DNA from: Dyella mobilis
GTDB taxonomy: Bacteria > Pseudomonadota > Gammaproteobacteria > Xanthomonadales > Rhodanobacteraceae
DNA: 64,000 nt
Direction: 5' to 3'
Assembly (NCBI RefSeq): GCF_016904945.1
Contig: NZ_JADIKF010000040.1
Coordinates: 744,001-808,000 of the forward strand
Shown here: positions 53,142 to 61,625 of the stretch, piece by piece
Layout: each line of letters begins with the position of its first letter
Numbering within the stretch: position 1 is the first letter of the stretch
Notes under the pieces: generated by a model
What the model was told of the DNA's origin: nothing
Seen by the model: the letters and a program-made list of their open reading frames with translations, nothing else
Databases searched by the model: none
Position numbers and translations under genes: made by a program

Positions 53142-53513
53142 CTAGCGCACCTGCAACCAGTAAAGGTGAATGCCCCGCCTGCGGTCCTCTTCCCGATACC
53201 CCTCGCGCCCCTCCACCACCACACCCCACAAGGTGCGGATGCTCTCGCCCAGGTGCTTGTCCACGCGCACCTGTTCTCCCTTGCTCAACGGAAAAACCGT
53301 CTCCAGCACCACGGATTTGTCTCGCTCCCACACCAACGTCGCGGGTCGGCCTACGCTACCGCTCCAGCCGAGGTACACCTGCACTTCTTGCGGGGTAAAG
53401 CCGCCGCGGTTGTCGAGCTTCCAGCCCTCGCTGCGGTTGAGCAACGACGCCAATTCTGGATCGCTCCAGTCGACGCGTACCGAGGAAACCCGGGTTTGAG
53501 GCCTGTGGGTCAT
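53142..53513 (-). CDS. small protein of unknown family, paralog B
   Basis: 123 residues. Same plan as paralog A: VDWSDPELASLLNRSEGWKLDNRGGF, LVWERDKSVVLETVFPLSKGEQVRVDKHLGESIRTLWGVVVEGREGYREEDRRRG and IHLYWLQVR. Both are soluble, acidic-basic mixed, probably beta-barrels. The two genes are separated by about 250 bases and have different flanks, so the duplication is not very recent. Function unknown. The conserved WSDP, EGW, LDNRGGF and WGVV-EGREG-RE-D blocks define the family. Confidence 0.75.
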   Translation of the reverse strand: MTHRPQTRVSSVRVDWSDPELASLLNRSEGWKLDNRGGFTPQEVQVYLGWSGSVGRPATLVWERDKSVVLETVFPLSKGEQVRVDKHLGESIRTLWGVVVEGREGYREEDRRRGIHLYWLQVR

Positions 53514-53809
53514 GGTCGTCTCTTCCGAAAACGGGGTGGGGAATTCGGTTATGGAGTAAATCCACGTACGTTAAGGCCTTGTATACACCCGGCATCTCAG
53601 CCCGGGATCGTACGGGTCCAAAGCCATACTACCTGCGTTAAGACTCGCCGCATCGCACCAATAATCGTCATTTCGCCTGGCTCTTCGTGCATAAACTGCG
53701 GCGTAATCGCGCTGCGACCGTATGCCGCATTGCACGCTGAACTCCCGAATCTTCCGCGCTAAGGTCAACCACACGGTTCAGAAGCAGCGTTCACAGCTCG
53801 GGGGAGTTG

Positions 53810-54499
53810 ATGGCGAAGCACGGAACACATCGCATCGAGCAACTGATCTTGGTGCATTGGCCTGCCGGCACCTTGTTCGGCCTGAGTGCCTATATCGGCA
53901 TTCGCTATGGCTCGGGCGCGCACACAGCCGTCCACGCGACGATCACGTGGCTGGTGCTGTTTGCCTGTTGGACTTGCGCCCTGCTCTGCTGCATGGGCCA
54001 TCGCCAACGCATGCACCGACTGATCATCCGCGATCAATTGACCGCGCTGTACCATCTGGGCTGGAGAACCTTCGAAGACAAAGTCGCGCAGGCATTCCGT
54101 TACCGCGGCTATGCCGTCGAGCAGCTCGTGGGCGAACCGCTGGCGCAAGGCGACGTGGACAACGGCCTGGACCTGATCGTGCACAAACACGGCCTGGTTA
54201 CGCTGGTGCAGTGCAGGCATTGGCGCAATCGCAACGTCGACGTGAAAGACGTCCGCGAAATGTTCAGCCTGATGAAATACCACGGCGCTTCGTCGGTAAA
54301 GATCGTCGCCTGCGGCGACTACACCGAGGATGCATGGAAGTTCGTGGCCGGCAAGCCGTTCGAACTGATCTACGGCGAAACGCTGCTGGCCATGCTGAGC
54401 GACGCGCAATTGCCGCCCGACCCCGGCGTGGTGCCTTTCCGCGCACCGGCATCTCCGCCGCCCATGCATCATCGCCCGCGAACGGCGGCACATCCCTAG
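53810..54499 (+). CDS. membrane-anchored Mrr-like restriction-endonuclease-fold protein
   Basis: 229 residues. Two membrane segments (about 11-31 and 42-62) are followed by a cytoplasmic domain of the Mrr-cat/PD-(D/E)xK type: LGWRTFEDKVAQAFRYRGYAVE, then VDNGLDLIVHKHGLVTLVQCRHWRN. The catalytic Asp is Asp121, but the usual QCK (Q-x-K) reads QCR (Arg136), so nuclease activity is doubtful. Related small membrane proteins in proteobacteria have no proven role. Ribosome site GGGGAG; alone between intergenic gaps, followed by a terminator. Confidence 0.8.
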   Translation: MAKHGTHRIEQLILVHWPAGTLFGLSAYIGIRYGSGAHTAVHATITWLVLFACWTCALLCCMGHRQRMHRLIIRDQLTALYHLGWRTFEDKVAQAFRYRGYAVEQLVGEPLAQGDVDNGLDLIVHKHGLVTLVQCRHWRNRNVDVKDVREMFSLMKYHGASSVKIVACGDYTEDAWKFVAGKPFELIYGETLLAMLSDAQLPPDPGVVPFRAPASPPPMHHRPRTAAHP

Positions 54500-54505
54500 A
54501 CGTCG

Positions 54506-54536
54506 AAAAGCCGCGCACCCAGTGCGGCTTTTTTAT
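54506..54536. terminator. intrinsic terminator, probably bidirectional
   Basis: AAAAGCCGC/GCGGCTTTT stem with a short GC-rich loop and a T6 tract, just after the Mrr-like gene and before the end of the convergent oxygenase gene. Confidence 0.8.
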
Positions 54537-54537
54537 A

Positions 54538-55272
54538 TCAGGTGGCGTCGTGGAAAATGATGCCCAGCGTATGCCGGTGGCCGGAACGGATGCGGCTCAC
54601 TCCATGCCGCATGTTGACCCGATAAATGCCGTGCGCCCCGCGCACGGGCCGATGATGTACTGCAAAAACGACGGCATCGCCTTGCTGCAACGAAACGACC
54701 TCCGGCCGAGACTGCATGCGCGGGCGTTGTTCAGTGAGCACGAATTCGCCGCCGCAAAAATCCTCGCCGGGGCGCGAGAGCAAAATGGCTACTTGCAACG
54801 GAAAAACCTGCTCGCCGTAAAGGTCTTGATGCAGGCAGTTGTAGTCGCCAGTCGCGTATTGCAGCAGCAACGGCGTAGGACGCATCTGTCCGGCGGCGTG
54901 GCAACGCTGCAGGTAGTCGGCATGTACTTCCGGGTAGCGCGTTTCGATCGCCATCGCTTCATTCCATCGATTGGCGATCGACGCAAGCCTGGGGTACAGG
55001 TCGGCTCTCAGCCGTTGAATCAGTGGCGGCAATGGATAGCTGAAGTATTTGTATTCGCCACGGCCGAAACCGTGCCGACCCATCACCACGCGACTCCTGA
55101 AATGCGCGTCGCGGGGATAAAGTTCCGCCATCAACCGGCACTCCTGCGCACTGAGCAAACCGCGAACCGTGGTGGCGCCGACATCATCGAGTTCGCGCTC
55201 GATCAATGGCCAATCCAGCACGGAAAGCGGATCGCCCAAATGCTGGGCGCCAGGTTCTTCAAACGTTTTCAT
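54538..55272 (-). CDS. 2-oxoglutarate/Fe(II)-dependent oxygenase
   Basis: 244 residues. The iron site HxD is in YNCLHQDLYGEQVFPLQVAILLS, and the distal His and the 2OG-binding Arg lie in AVHHRPVRGAHGIYRVNMRHGVSRI. LSRPGEDFCGGEFVLTEQRPRMQSR is the conserved central part of the prolyl-hydroxylase-like branch. No signal peptide. It hydroxylates a protein, peptide or DNA-alkyl substrate; which cannot be told. The next gene on the strand (55369) is about 95 bases beyond its start. Confidence 0.87.
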   Translation of the reverse strand: MKTFEEPGAQHLGDPLSVLDWPLIERELDDVGATTVRGLLSAQECRLMAELYPRDAHFRSRVVMGRHGFGRGEYKYFSYPLPPLIQRLRADLYPRLASIANRWNEAMAIETRYPEVHADYLQRCHAAGQMRPTPLLLQYATGDYNCLHQDLYGEQVFPLQVAILLSRPGEDFCGGEFVLTEQRPRMQSRPEVVSLQQGDAVVFAVHHRPVRGAHGIYRVNMRHGVSRIRSGHRHTLGIIFHDAT

Positions 55273-55368
55273 GCACGCTCTCTACGTTACTGCGATGGCA
55301 CGGCCATGCAGGTTAGTCTCCCGCGGGCAAGGGCGCACTCCGTTTCTTGTCCGGCAGCGGACGCTCGG

Positions 55369-55803
55369 CTATGCAGGCCAGCGATAGGCGAGCACCAGGT
55401 CGAGCGGATACGCAAGCTCGCGCACCTCGTCCAGCTGATTGCCGCCGAACAGATAGATGAACTCGGCATCGTGGCGGAGATAAAAACCGACATGGCCTTT
55501 CCAGCTGTCTGCCTCTTCGCGCCGCAGCACCGCGACACAACCGTAAACTGGCCGATCGATCGCCACGCCCCAGTCGAGCCAGGAGCGGGCCAATGCAGAG
55601 CCCGTCCCCGTCACTCCCACGCGATTGAAACACCAGTTGATAAACGACGAGCACCAGGAAATTTTGTCGTCATAGCCGATCAGGTTGGTGCAGCCGTTGT
55701 ATTCGACGATGCGCGGATGGCTTTCGCCAGGCCCCAGGCGCTTCACGCCACGCTCCGCCATGGCAACCGGCATCCACGCCGGCAAGTCGGCGGCCGTACT
55801 CAT
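55369..55803 (-). CDS. TIGR02594-like NlpC/P60-type peptidase domain protein
   Basis: 144 residues. The catalytic Cys is in DDKISWCSSFINWCFN (Cys51), and the His in WKGHVGFYLRH. The start WMPVAMAERGVKRLGPGESHPRIVEYN is typical of the TIGR02594 group, which resembles phage and cell-wall amidases. There is no signal peptide and no phage gene nearby, so it is either a cytoplasmic enzyme or a domesticated lysin/toxin. It precedes the oxygenase gene on the same strand. Confidence 0.82.
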   Translation of the reverse strand: MSTAADLPAWMPVAMAERGVKRLGPGESHPRIVEYNGCTNLIGYDDKISWCSSFINWCFNRVGVTGTGSALARSWLDWGVAIDRPVYGCVAVLRREEADSWKGHVGFYLRHDAEFIYLFGGNQLDEVRELAYPLDLVLAYRWPA

Positions 55804-55837
55804 GCACGACCGGCCCTGGCGGCTGGATGCCCGCTTT

Positions 55838-57118
55838 TCACGAAGCCACGCTTTGGGCGCTACGCGGCTTGGCTATCAGCGCCAGCATGCTCAACACGGC
55901 CGCAGCCGACAGGTAATACCCGACGTAGGCAAGCCCGTAGGTTTTGGCCAGCCAGGTAGCGAGATAGGGCGCCAGCGAAGCGCCGAAAATGCCCGCCAGG
56001 TTGAACGCCAGCGATGCCCCGGTATAGCGCACGGCAGTGGGAAACATCTCGGCCAGGATCGTCCCCAGCGGGCCGTAGGTGATGCCCACCACGCACATGC
56101 CCAGCACCATGAACAACATGCCGTTGTGGGCGAACAGCGGAGCGTAGGCCACGCCGAAGATGAAGATCAACACGGTCGCCAGCAACATCGTGAAACGGTT
56201 GCCGCGGCGATCCGCCAACACGGCGGAAAGCGGAATGAAAGCGGCAAAGAACAGCACGCCGACCATCTGCACGAGCAGGAACGCGTCGCGCGAATAAGCA
56301 AGCTTGGAGGTGGCCCAGCTCAGCGCGAACACCGTCATGAGATAGAAAATCACGAAGGTGGCCAGCGCCGCGAACATGCCGGCGACGAGCTCGCGCGGAT
56401 GCTGCGCCAGCACGTTGAGCATCGGCACCTTGACCCGCTCGTGCTGGGCCATGGCCCGGGCGAAAGCCGGTGTTTCGGTGAGTTTCAGGCGCATCCACAG
56501 ACCGACCAGCACCAGCACGGAACTGGCCAGGAACGGTATGCGCCATCCCCACGCGAAGAAACTCGCGTCGCTCATCACTTCGTTGATCCACAGAAACAGG
56601 CCGGTGGCGATAAAGAAGCCGATCGGCGCACCTAGCTGCGGAAACATGCCATACCAGGCCCGTTTTCCTTCGGGCGCGTTCTCGGTTGCCAGCAATACCG
56701 CCCCGCCCCATTCGCCGCCCAGACCCAGCCCCTGCCCCAGGCGGCACAGCGAAAGCAGCAGTGGCGCCGTGACACCGATCTGCGCATAAGTCGGCAGCAA
56801 GCCGATCACCACGGTCGAGATGCCCATGGTGAGCAGGGCTGCGACCAGGGTCGCCTTGCGCCCTATGCGATCGCCGAAATGCCCGAACAGCGCCGAGCCG
56901 ATCGGGCGCGCCATGAAGGCCAGTGCGAAGGTGGCAAACGATTGCAGCGTTGCCGATGCGGGATCCGCCGCTGGAAAGAACAACTTGGGGAACACCAGCA
57001 CCGTCGCCGTCGCGTAGATGTAGAAATCGAAAAACTCGATGGTCGTTCCGATCAGGCTGGCAAACAGCACCCGGCCAGGCGAATTGACCGGTGTGGTGAC
57101 GGTATTGCGCATTTCCAT
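55838..57118 (-). CDS. MFS transporter, metabolite:H+ symporter (MHS) family
   Basis: 426 residues, twelve membrane segments. MHS-type signatures: ASLIGTTIEFFDFYIYATATVLVFPKLFFP, FGHFGDRIGRKATLVAALLTMG (motif A), and RLGQGLGLGGEWGGAVLLATENAPEGKR. This group carries organic acids such as shikimate, alpha-ketoglutarate or citrate with protons. The exact substrate is open. ATG 57118 has GAGGGA five bases upstream; ATG 57112 would be two codons shorter. Confidence 0.92.
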   Translation of the reverse strand: MEMRNTVTTPVNSPGRVLFASLIGTTIEFFDFYIYATATVLVFPKLFFPAADPASATLQSFATFALAFMARPIGSALFGHFGDRIGRKATLVAALLTMGISTVVIGLLPTYAQIGVTAPLLLSLCRLGQGLGLGGEWGGAVLLATENAPEGKRAWYGMFPQLGAPIGFFIATGLFLWINEVMSDASFFAWGWRIPFLASSVLVLVGLWMRLKLTETPAFARAMAQHERVKVPMLNVLAQHPRELVAGMFAALATFVIFYLMTVFALSWATSKLAYSRDAFLLVQMVGVLFFAAFIPLSAVLADRRGNRFTMLLATVLIFIFGVAYAPLFAHNGMLFMVLGMCVVGITYGPLGTILAEMFPTAVRYTGASLAFNLAGIFGASLAPYLATWLAKTYGLAYVGYYLSAAAVLSMLALIAKPRSAQSVAS

Positions 57119-57317
57119 GAATTCCCTCGGCAAGGTCGACCGATTCTGCCAGAGGCAGCGGCACCGTGGCGCATGCTTTTACCCAACCCGAGACGTGACC
57201 GGTCAGATTCGGTCGCACGCGCAAAACGGGCGCACCGGCCCGCCCGCCGCGCGAACGAGCAACAAAAAGGTTGCACGTTGAAAATCCCCGGCCTAATATG
57301 CAACCAGGAGGTTGCCC

Positions 57318-57779
57318 ATGAATACATCCACCGATCGCATCGAGCGACAGATCCACATCAAGGCACCACGCACAAAGGTGTGGCGCGCACTGGCCGATGC
57401 CGAAAGCTTCGGCGACTGGTTCGGCGTTGCGCTCAAAGGCAAGCGCTTCGTTGCCGGAGAACCCGTGGAAGGCCCCATCACCTATCCGGGATATGAGCAC
57501 ATCACGTGGCGGGTGGTGATGGATCGCATCGAGCCCGAACGATTACTGTCATTCCGCTGGCACCCTTACGCCATCGATCCGGACGTCGATTACTCGCACG
57601 AGCCCACGACCCTGGTGGTCTTCGAGCTGGAAGAAACGCACGACGGAACCCTGCTACGCCTCACCGAATCCGGCTTCGACCGGATTCCTCCCGAACGGCG
57701 CGCCGAAGCCTTCCGCATGAACAGCGGAGGCTGGGACCAGCAAATGGTGAATATCGAGAACCACGTTGCCTCGCACTAA
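57318..57779 (+). CDS. SRPBCC/AHSA1 (START-like) domain protein
   Basis: 153 residues behind a strong AGGAGG. Helix-grip fold of the AHSA1 branch: ERQIHIKAPRTKVWRALADAESFGDWFGVALKGKRFVAGEPVEG and the end RMNSGGWDQQMVNIENHV. These proteins bind hydrophobic ligands and are often controlled by an ArsR-type repressor encoded beside them, as here: the ArsR gene overlaps its 3' end by 14 bases. Confidence 0.9.
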   Translation: MNTSTDRIERQIHIKAPRTKVWRALADAESFGDWFGVALKGKRFVAGEPVEGPITYPGYEHITWRVVMDRIEPERLLSFRWHPYAIDPDVDYSHEPTTLVVFELEETHDGTLLRLTESGFDRIPPERRAEAFRMNSGGWDQQMVNIENHVASH

Positions 57780-58116
57780 CACCAGATCCGCACACCAAGC
57801 CTTGCAGAAAGCCGCGCCGGTGTTTGCCGCGCTCGGCGACGAAACGCGCCTCAGCCTAGTCGCCGTGCTTTGCGCAGGCGGTGCGTTTTCCATTGCTCAA
57901 TTGACCCACGGCACCGACATCACGCGACAGGCCGTCACCAAGCATCTGCAAGTGCTCGCCGATGCCGGCCTGGTGCGCGACCTCAAGCAAGGTCGCGAAC
58001 GCCTGTGGGAGTTCGAACCGAGTCGCCTGGACGAAGCAAGGCGCTCACTGGAAAGCATCGCAGGACAGTGGGACCGCGCGCTGGCAAGACTGAAGTCCAC
58101 GCTGGAACGTTCCTGA
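57766..58116 (+). CDS. ArsR-family winged-helix repressor
   Basis: 116 residues from a TTG start at 57766. Helix-turn-helix region FSIAQLTHGTDITRQAVTKHLQVLADAGLVRDLKQGRERLWEFEP. It belongs to the non-metal branch that accompanies AHSA1 genes; no ELCV(C/G)D-type metal site is present. Likely autoregulates the two-gene operon (inference). It overlaps the upstream gene, so translation is coupled. Confidence 0.88.
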   Translation: MPRTNTRSAHQALQKAAPVFAALGDETRLSLVAVLCAGGAFSIAQLTHGTDITRQAVTKHLQVLADAGLVRDLKQGRERLWEFEPSRLDEARRSLESIAGQWDRALARLKSTLERS

Positions 58117-58184
58117 CGGGTACGATCCAACACCGCTGAATGGCGCATCGCGCCGACGCCAAGGTGCGTCGGCGCCATGGGCGT

Positions 58185-59090
58185 TCAATGCTCCAGCCAG
58201 GTGAGATCGAAGTGCCGGATCTGCTCGGGGTCGGCAACCAGCTCGATCTGCGTGATCCTTCCTCCATCCACCGCGAAGCGGAAGGCGACGCGCGGCTCCC
58301 CGCCCGGTGCCCACACCGCACCCGGCAGACCGTCGATGAGCACCAGCCTCGCCGCCTTCGCGCGCCCCGAAAAGGTATCCGCCACGTTCTTTGCGCCCAC
58401 GGTCTCGGGGAACAGACGCGGAGCACCGCTGGCCTGGTTGGCGATGCTTGCCTGCACGGTAAAGGCATCCGCGCGCAGCACGACCTCCGGATCGAGCAAT
58501 GCAAGCAATGCGGAAAAATCGCCGTTGCGCGACGCAGAAAGAAAGGCTGCCACGACCTCCCGCTGCCGTGCGGGATCCGCCTGGTTTCCCTCATTCGCGC
58601 CTTGAACGCGGCGGCGTGCACGGCTTGCGAGCTGGCGTGCGGCAACCGGCGTGCGATCGATGATCGGCGCAATGTCGTCGAACGACACCGCAAACATATC
58701 GTGCAAGACAAACGCAAGTCGTTCTGCGGGCGACAATGTCTGCAACACCAGCAGCAAGGCCGAGCCCACCGAATCGGCCAGCAGCACTTCGTGCGCAGGG
58801 TCGCCGCCGTCCGGCTCGTCGAGGGCCGGATGGGCCAATTCCAGATCCAGCGATTCCTCCCGTCGCGATTGACGCGAACGCAACGTGTCCAGGCATACCC
58901 GCGAAAGCACGGTGGTAAGCCATCCCGCCAGATTTTCCACGTCGCTGGTGTCGGCCCGGTTGAGCCGCAGCCAGGTTTCCTGCACGGCGTCTTCCGCCTC
59001 GCTGTGCGAACCGAGCATGCGGTACGCCACGGCCTGCAATCGCACCCGTTGGGCCTGGAAGCGCTCAGCCAGCCATTTATTTTCGTCCAT
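58185..59090 (-). CDS. sigJ: ECF41-type RNA polymerase sigma factor (SigJ)
   Basis: 301 residues. Sigma region 2 (LQAVAYRMLGSHSEAEDAVQETWLRLNR) and region 4 (LSPAERLAFVLHDMFAVSFDDIAPIIDRTPVAARQLASRARRRV) are followed by a C-terminal SnoaL-like domain of about 110 residues (VVAAFLSASRNGDFSALLALLDPEVVLRADAF...VDGGRITQIELVADPEQ). This fused regulatory domain defines group ECF41, which has no classical anti-sigma factor. The canonical WLPEP linker motif is not obvious. The divergent neighbour is the expected carboxymuconolactone-decarboxylase-type target. Confidence 0.93.
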   Translation of the reverse strand: MDENKWLAERFQAQRVRLQAVAYRMLGSHSEAEDAVQETWLRLNRADTSDVENLAGWLTTVLSRVCLDTLRSRQSRREESLDLELAHPALDEPDGGDPAHEVLLADSVGSALLLVLQTLSPAERLAFVLHDMFAVSFDDIAPIIDRTPVAARQLASRARRRVQGANEGNQADPARQREVVAAFLSASRNGDFSALLALLDPEVVLRADAFTVQASIANQASGAPRLFPETVGAKNVADTFSGRAKAARLVLIDGLPGAVWAPGGEPRVAFRFAVDGGRITQIELVADPEQIRHFDLTWLEH

Positions 59091-59091
59091 C

Positions 59092-59118
59092 GGTCACATT
59101 CCCGTTTTGTGTTTCGTC
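59092..59118 (+). promoter_or_regulatory. ECF41-type promoter of the partner gene
   Basis: GGTCACA (59092-59098), 16 bases, CGTC (59115-59118), matching the published ECF41 promoter elements TGTCACA and CGTC. It faces the carboxymuconolactone-decarboxylase-type gene at 59168 and begins two bases from the sigJ start codon. Confidence 0.7.
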
Positions 59119-59167
59119 ATAGCGGTGACGTACCAAACCTCATCAATGTGACCAGGAGGCAATACCC

Positions 59168-59626
59168 ATGCAAGCACGTATGAAAAATCCCGCCGAAATC
59201 ATGCCCGAAGCCATGCAAGCCCTGTGGGCGCTGAAGACTGCCACCGACAAGGGCAGCGTGCCGGCCAAGACCCTGATGCTGGTCGAGTTGCGCGCCAGCC
59301 AGATCAACGGCTGCAGCGTATGCCTGGATGCGCATTCGCGCCTGGCCAGGAGGGCCGGTGAAACCGACGAACGCCTGTTTGCCGTGGCGGCTTGGCGGGA
59401 AGCACCCTATTTCACCGACGCCGAACGGGCCGCGCTGGCGCTTACCGAAGCGCTTACCCGCATCAGCGACCGTGCCGATCCCGTGCCGGACGAACTGTGG
59501 GATGAAACCTGCAAGCACTACGACGAACCGGCACTGGCGGCACTCACGCTCGCCATCGCCAATATCAATGTCTGGAACCGCCTCAACGTGGCCACCCGGC
59601 AGGTAGCGGGAAGCTGGAAACCCTGA
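59168..59626 (+). CDS. carboxymuconolactone decarboxylase (AhpD-like) family protein
   Basis: 152 residues with AGGAGG before the ATG. The AhpD-type redox motif is CSVCLDAH, within LVELRASQINGCSVCLDAHSRLARRAGE; TDAERAALALTEALTRI follows. Members linked to ECF41 sigma factors are its usual target and are thought to handle peroxide or reactive by-products. The promoter at 59092 supports control by the neighbouring sigma factor. Confidence 0.92.
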   Translation: MQARMKNPAEIMPEAMQALWALKTATDKGSVPAKTLMLVELRASQINGCSVCLDAHSRLARRAGETDERLFAVAAWREAPYFTDAERAALALTEALTRISDRADPVPDELWDETCKHYDEPALAALTLAIANINVWNRLNVATRQVAGSWKP

Positions 59627-59760
59627 GTTTCGTGCTTCTTCGATTGTGCTGGCGGGGCGGAACTGTCTTTATGATGGGCCGCCCCGCCCAATCGCCCACG
59701 AAGGACATTACCGCTTAATATCCTGGGCAGGCATCGACGCCGCGAACAGGAACGAGCGGA

Positions 59761-60873
59761 ATGCAGATACTCAAATCTTCGTTGCGCCCCCTGATCGGCT
59801 GGCTTACCGTCGCCGCCTTCGTGCTGTTCGGATCGGGCTGGATGTCCGGCATCGGCCACGCCTCAGGACTCGCCATGTTCGTGTGGCTGTTCCTGGTCAT
59901 CGTCTATGTCGCCTTCGGCGTCGTACACGAAGCCGAAACCCTGGCCGACATGCTGGGCGAGCCGCTGGGTACCCTGGTCCTCACGCTCTCCATCGTGGTG
60001 ATCGAAGTCGTGCTGATTTCGGCCGTGATGCTGGGCTCGCACGACAACGCCACGCTGGCGCGCGACACGATGTATTCGGTACTGATGATCGTGCTCAACG
60101 GCGTGGTCGGGCTGGGACTGCTGATGGGCGGCATCCGCCACTACGAGCAAACCTACAACCTGAAAGGCGCGACCGCCTACCTGTCGGTGATCATCCCGCT
60201 GACCATCATCGCCCTGGTGCTGCCGGACTTCACCAAGTCCACTCACGACGGATCGCTGTCGCCGCCCCAGGCGATCATGTTTTCCCTGCTGACCATCGGC
60301 CTGTACGGCGTGTTCCTGTGGCTGCAGACAGGGCGGCACCAAGGCTATTTCGTGGCGCCGGATGCGCAGCCTATCGATCCGAAGGAAATGGCGCATCACC
60401 GCCCGGTGGCGATCGACAAAAAAACCCTGCTGGTTCACTTCGGGCTGCTGCTGGTAAACATCCTGCCGATCGTGATCCTGTCCAAGAGCCTGGCGAAAAT
60501 TCTGGACTACGGCATTGCACAGACCGGTGCGCCGGCGGCATTGGGCGGCATTGTCATCGCCACCCTGGTATTCGCGCCGGAAGGCATTTCCGCGCTGATC
60601 GCCATCCGGGCCGACCGGCTTACCCGCGCCATCAATCTGTGCCTGGGCGCGGTGACTTCAACGCTGGGGCTGACGGTGCCCGCGGTACTGGCCATCAGCC
60701 TGTACACCGGCCGGCCGGTTTTGCTGGGCCTGGAACCCACCGGCATCGTCATGTTGGTCTCCACCCTGCTGCTGAGCTCGATCACCTTCTCCAACTCGCG
60801 CACCACGATGCTGGAAGGGGCGGTACACCTGTCGCTGTTCGTGGTGTTCCTGGTGCTGGTGTTCAGCCCCTGA
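59761..60873 (+). CDS. chaA: calcium/sodium:proton antiporter ChaA
   Basis: 370-residue inner-membrane exchanger of the CaCA superfamily. The first repeat shows HEAETLADMLGEPLGTLVLTLSIVVIEVVLISAVML, the second VIATLVFAPEGISALIAIRADRLTRAINLCLGAVTSTLGLTVPAVLAI; both hold the acidic ion-binding residues. About eleven membrane segments, length as in E. coli ChaA (366). It exports Ca2+, Na+ or K+ in exchange for protons at high pH. Single gene. Confidence 0.93.
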   Translation: MQILKSSLRPLIGWLTVAAFVLFGSGWMSGIGHASGLAMFVWLFLVIVYVAFGVVHEAETLADMLGEPLGTLVLTLSIVVIEVVLISAVMLGSHDNATLARDTMYSVLMIVLNGVVGLGLLMGGIRHYEQTYNLKGATAYLSVIIPLTIIALVLPDFTKSTHDGSLSPPQAIMFSLLTIGLYGVFLWLQTGRHQGYFVAPDAQPIDPKEMAHHRPVAIDKKTLLVHFGLLLVNILPIVILSKSLAKILDYGIAQTGAPAALGGIVIATLVFAPEGISALIAIRADRLTRAINLCLGAVTSTLGLTVPAVLAISLYTGRPVLLGLEPTGIVMLVSTLLLSSITFSNSRTTMLEGAVHLSLFVVFLVLVFSP

Positions 60874-61177
60874 TTGGCCCTAGCGCGCTTTTCGCGCCAG
60901 CCGCGGAAGACACACTCGCCACGAAACACCCTTTATCGCAGCGTTCGAATTTGAAAATCATTCGCGTCGCCGAACACGTGAACCGATCCCCAAACGAAGA
61001 TGCTGTGCTGACAAAAGCTACGCGCGATTTGTCATAGACTCCGCCCACGGCGAACGGTAAGGGTGAGCCAGGCGTCATAGCCGCTACCGGATTCGCCAAG
61101 TGGACTTTTATCTTCGCAAACGCGCGGAACTGGCCCGTGGCATGCGACAAACGTTGCACTATTGAGGAGGCTAAGTG
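60874..61177. other. gene-free stretch between chaA and the Pro-rich protein gene
   Basis: About 300 bases without a credible gene. I see a short GCGCG...CGCGC inverted repeat just after chaA and a good ribosome site (GAGGAGG) at the end, but no terminator with a T-tract and no recognisable RNA motif. Confidence 0.5.
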
Positions 61178-61546
61178 ATGACTCGCACCTCTCGCGTCCC
61201 GCTCCTGCGACCGCTTGCCGTCGCGGCGATCGCCGTTGCCACCTTGGCTTCGACGTTGCCGGCCCAGGCCCAGTATTACCGCCGCGACGACCGTGGCTGG
61301 CATCGGCCGCCGCCACCGCCGCCGCCCCGCTGGGATCGCCGGCATGGCGGTGGCAACAATGCCGGCGTGGCGATTGCGGCCGGACTGCTTGGTGTCGTGG
61401 CCGGTGCGGCCATCGCCAATTCCGCCGCTTCCGCTTCCCAGCCGCCTCCGGGCGTGGTGTATTCGGCGCCGCCGCCGCCGCCCCCGCCCGGCGTGGTCTA
61501 TTACAACAACGGCTATCCGCCGCCACCGCCGCCTCCGGGATACTGA
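61178..61546 (+). CDS. secreted Pro/Gly-rich small protein
   Basis: 122 residues, GAGGAGG upstream. Signal peptide with cut after AQA, about residue 31. The mature part is low complexity: RPPPPPPPRWDRRHGGGNN, a hydrophobic VAIAAGLLGVVAGAAIANSAA segment (about 65-85) that may anchor it, then PPPPPPPG-type runs and a final GY. Similar small proteins with a glycine-zipper-like middle occur in xanthomonads; function unknown. Upstream of the Spy-like gene by 79 bases. Confidence 0.75.
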   Translation: MTRTSRVPLLRPLAVAAIAVATLASTLPAQAQYYRRDDRGWHRPPPPPPPRWDRRHGGGNNAGVAIAAGLLGVVAGAAIANSAASASQPPPGVVYSAPPPPPPPGVVYYNNGYPPPPPPPGY

Positions 61547-61625
61547 GCGCCTGACGCGCATCCAGCCACCTCGTGCCTTATTCGGGCCGCTATCGGCCTG
61601 TACTCATGAATTGGAGCTTCCCATC

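Noticed and set aside
55369..55803. Phage endolysin as a sign of a prophage remnant
   Set aside because: No integrase, holin, structural phage gene or base-composition change nearby; the gene looks like part of the normal chromosome.
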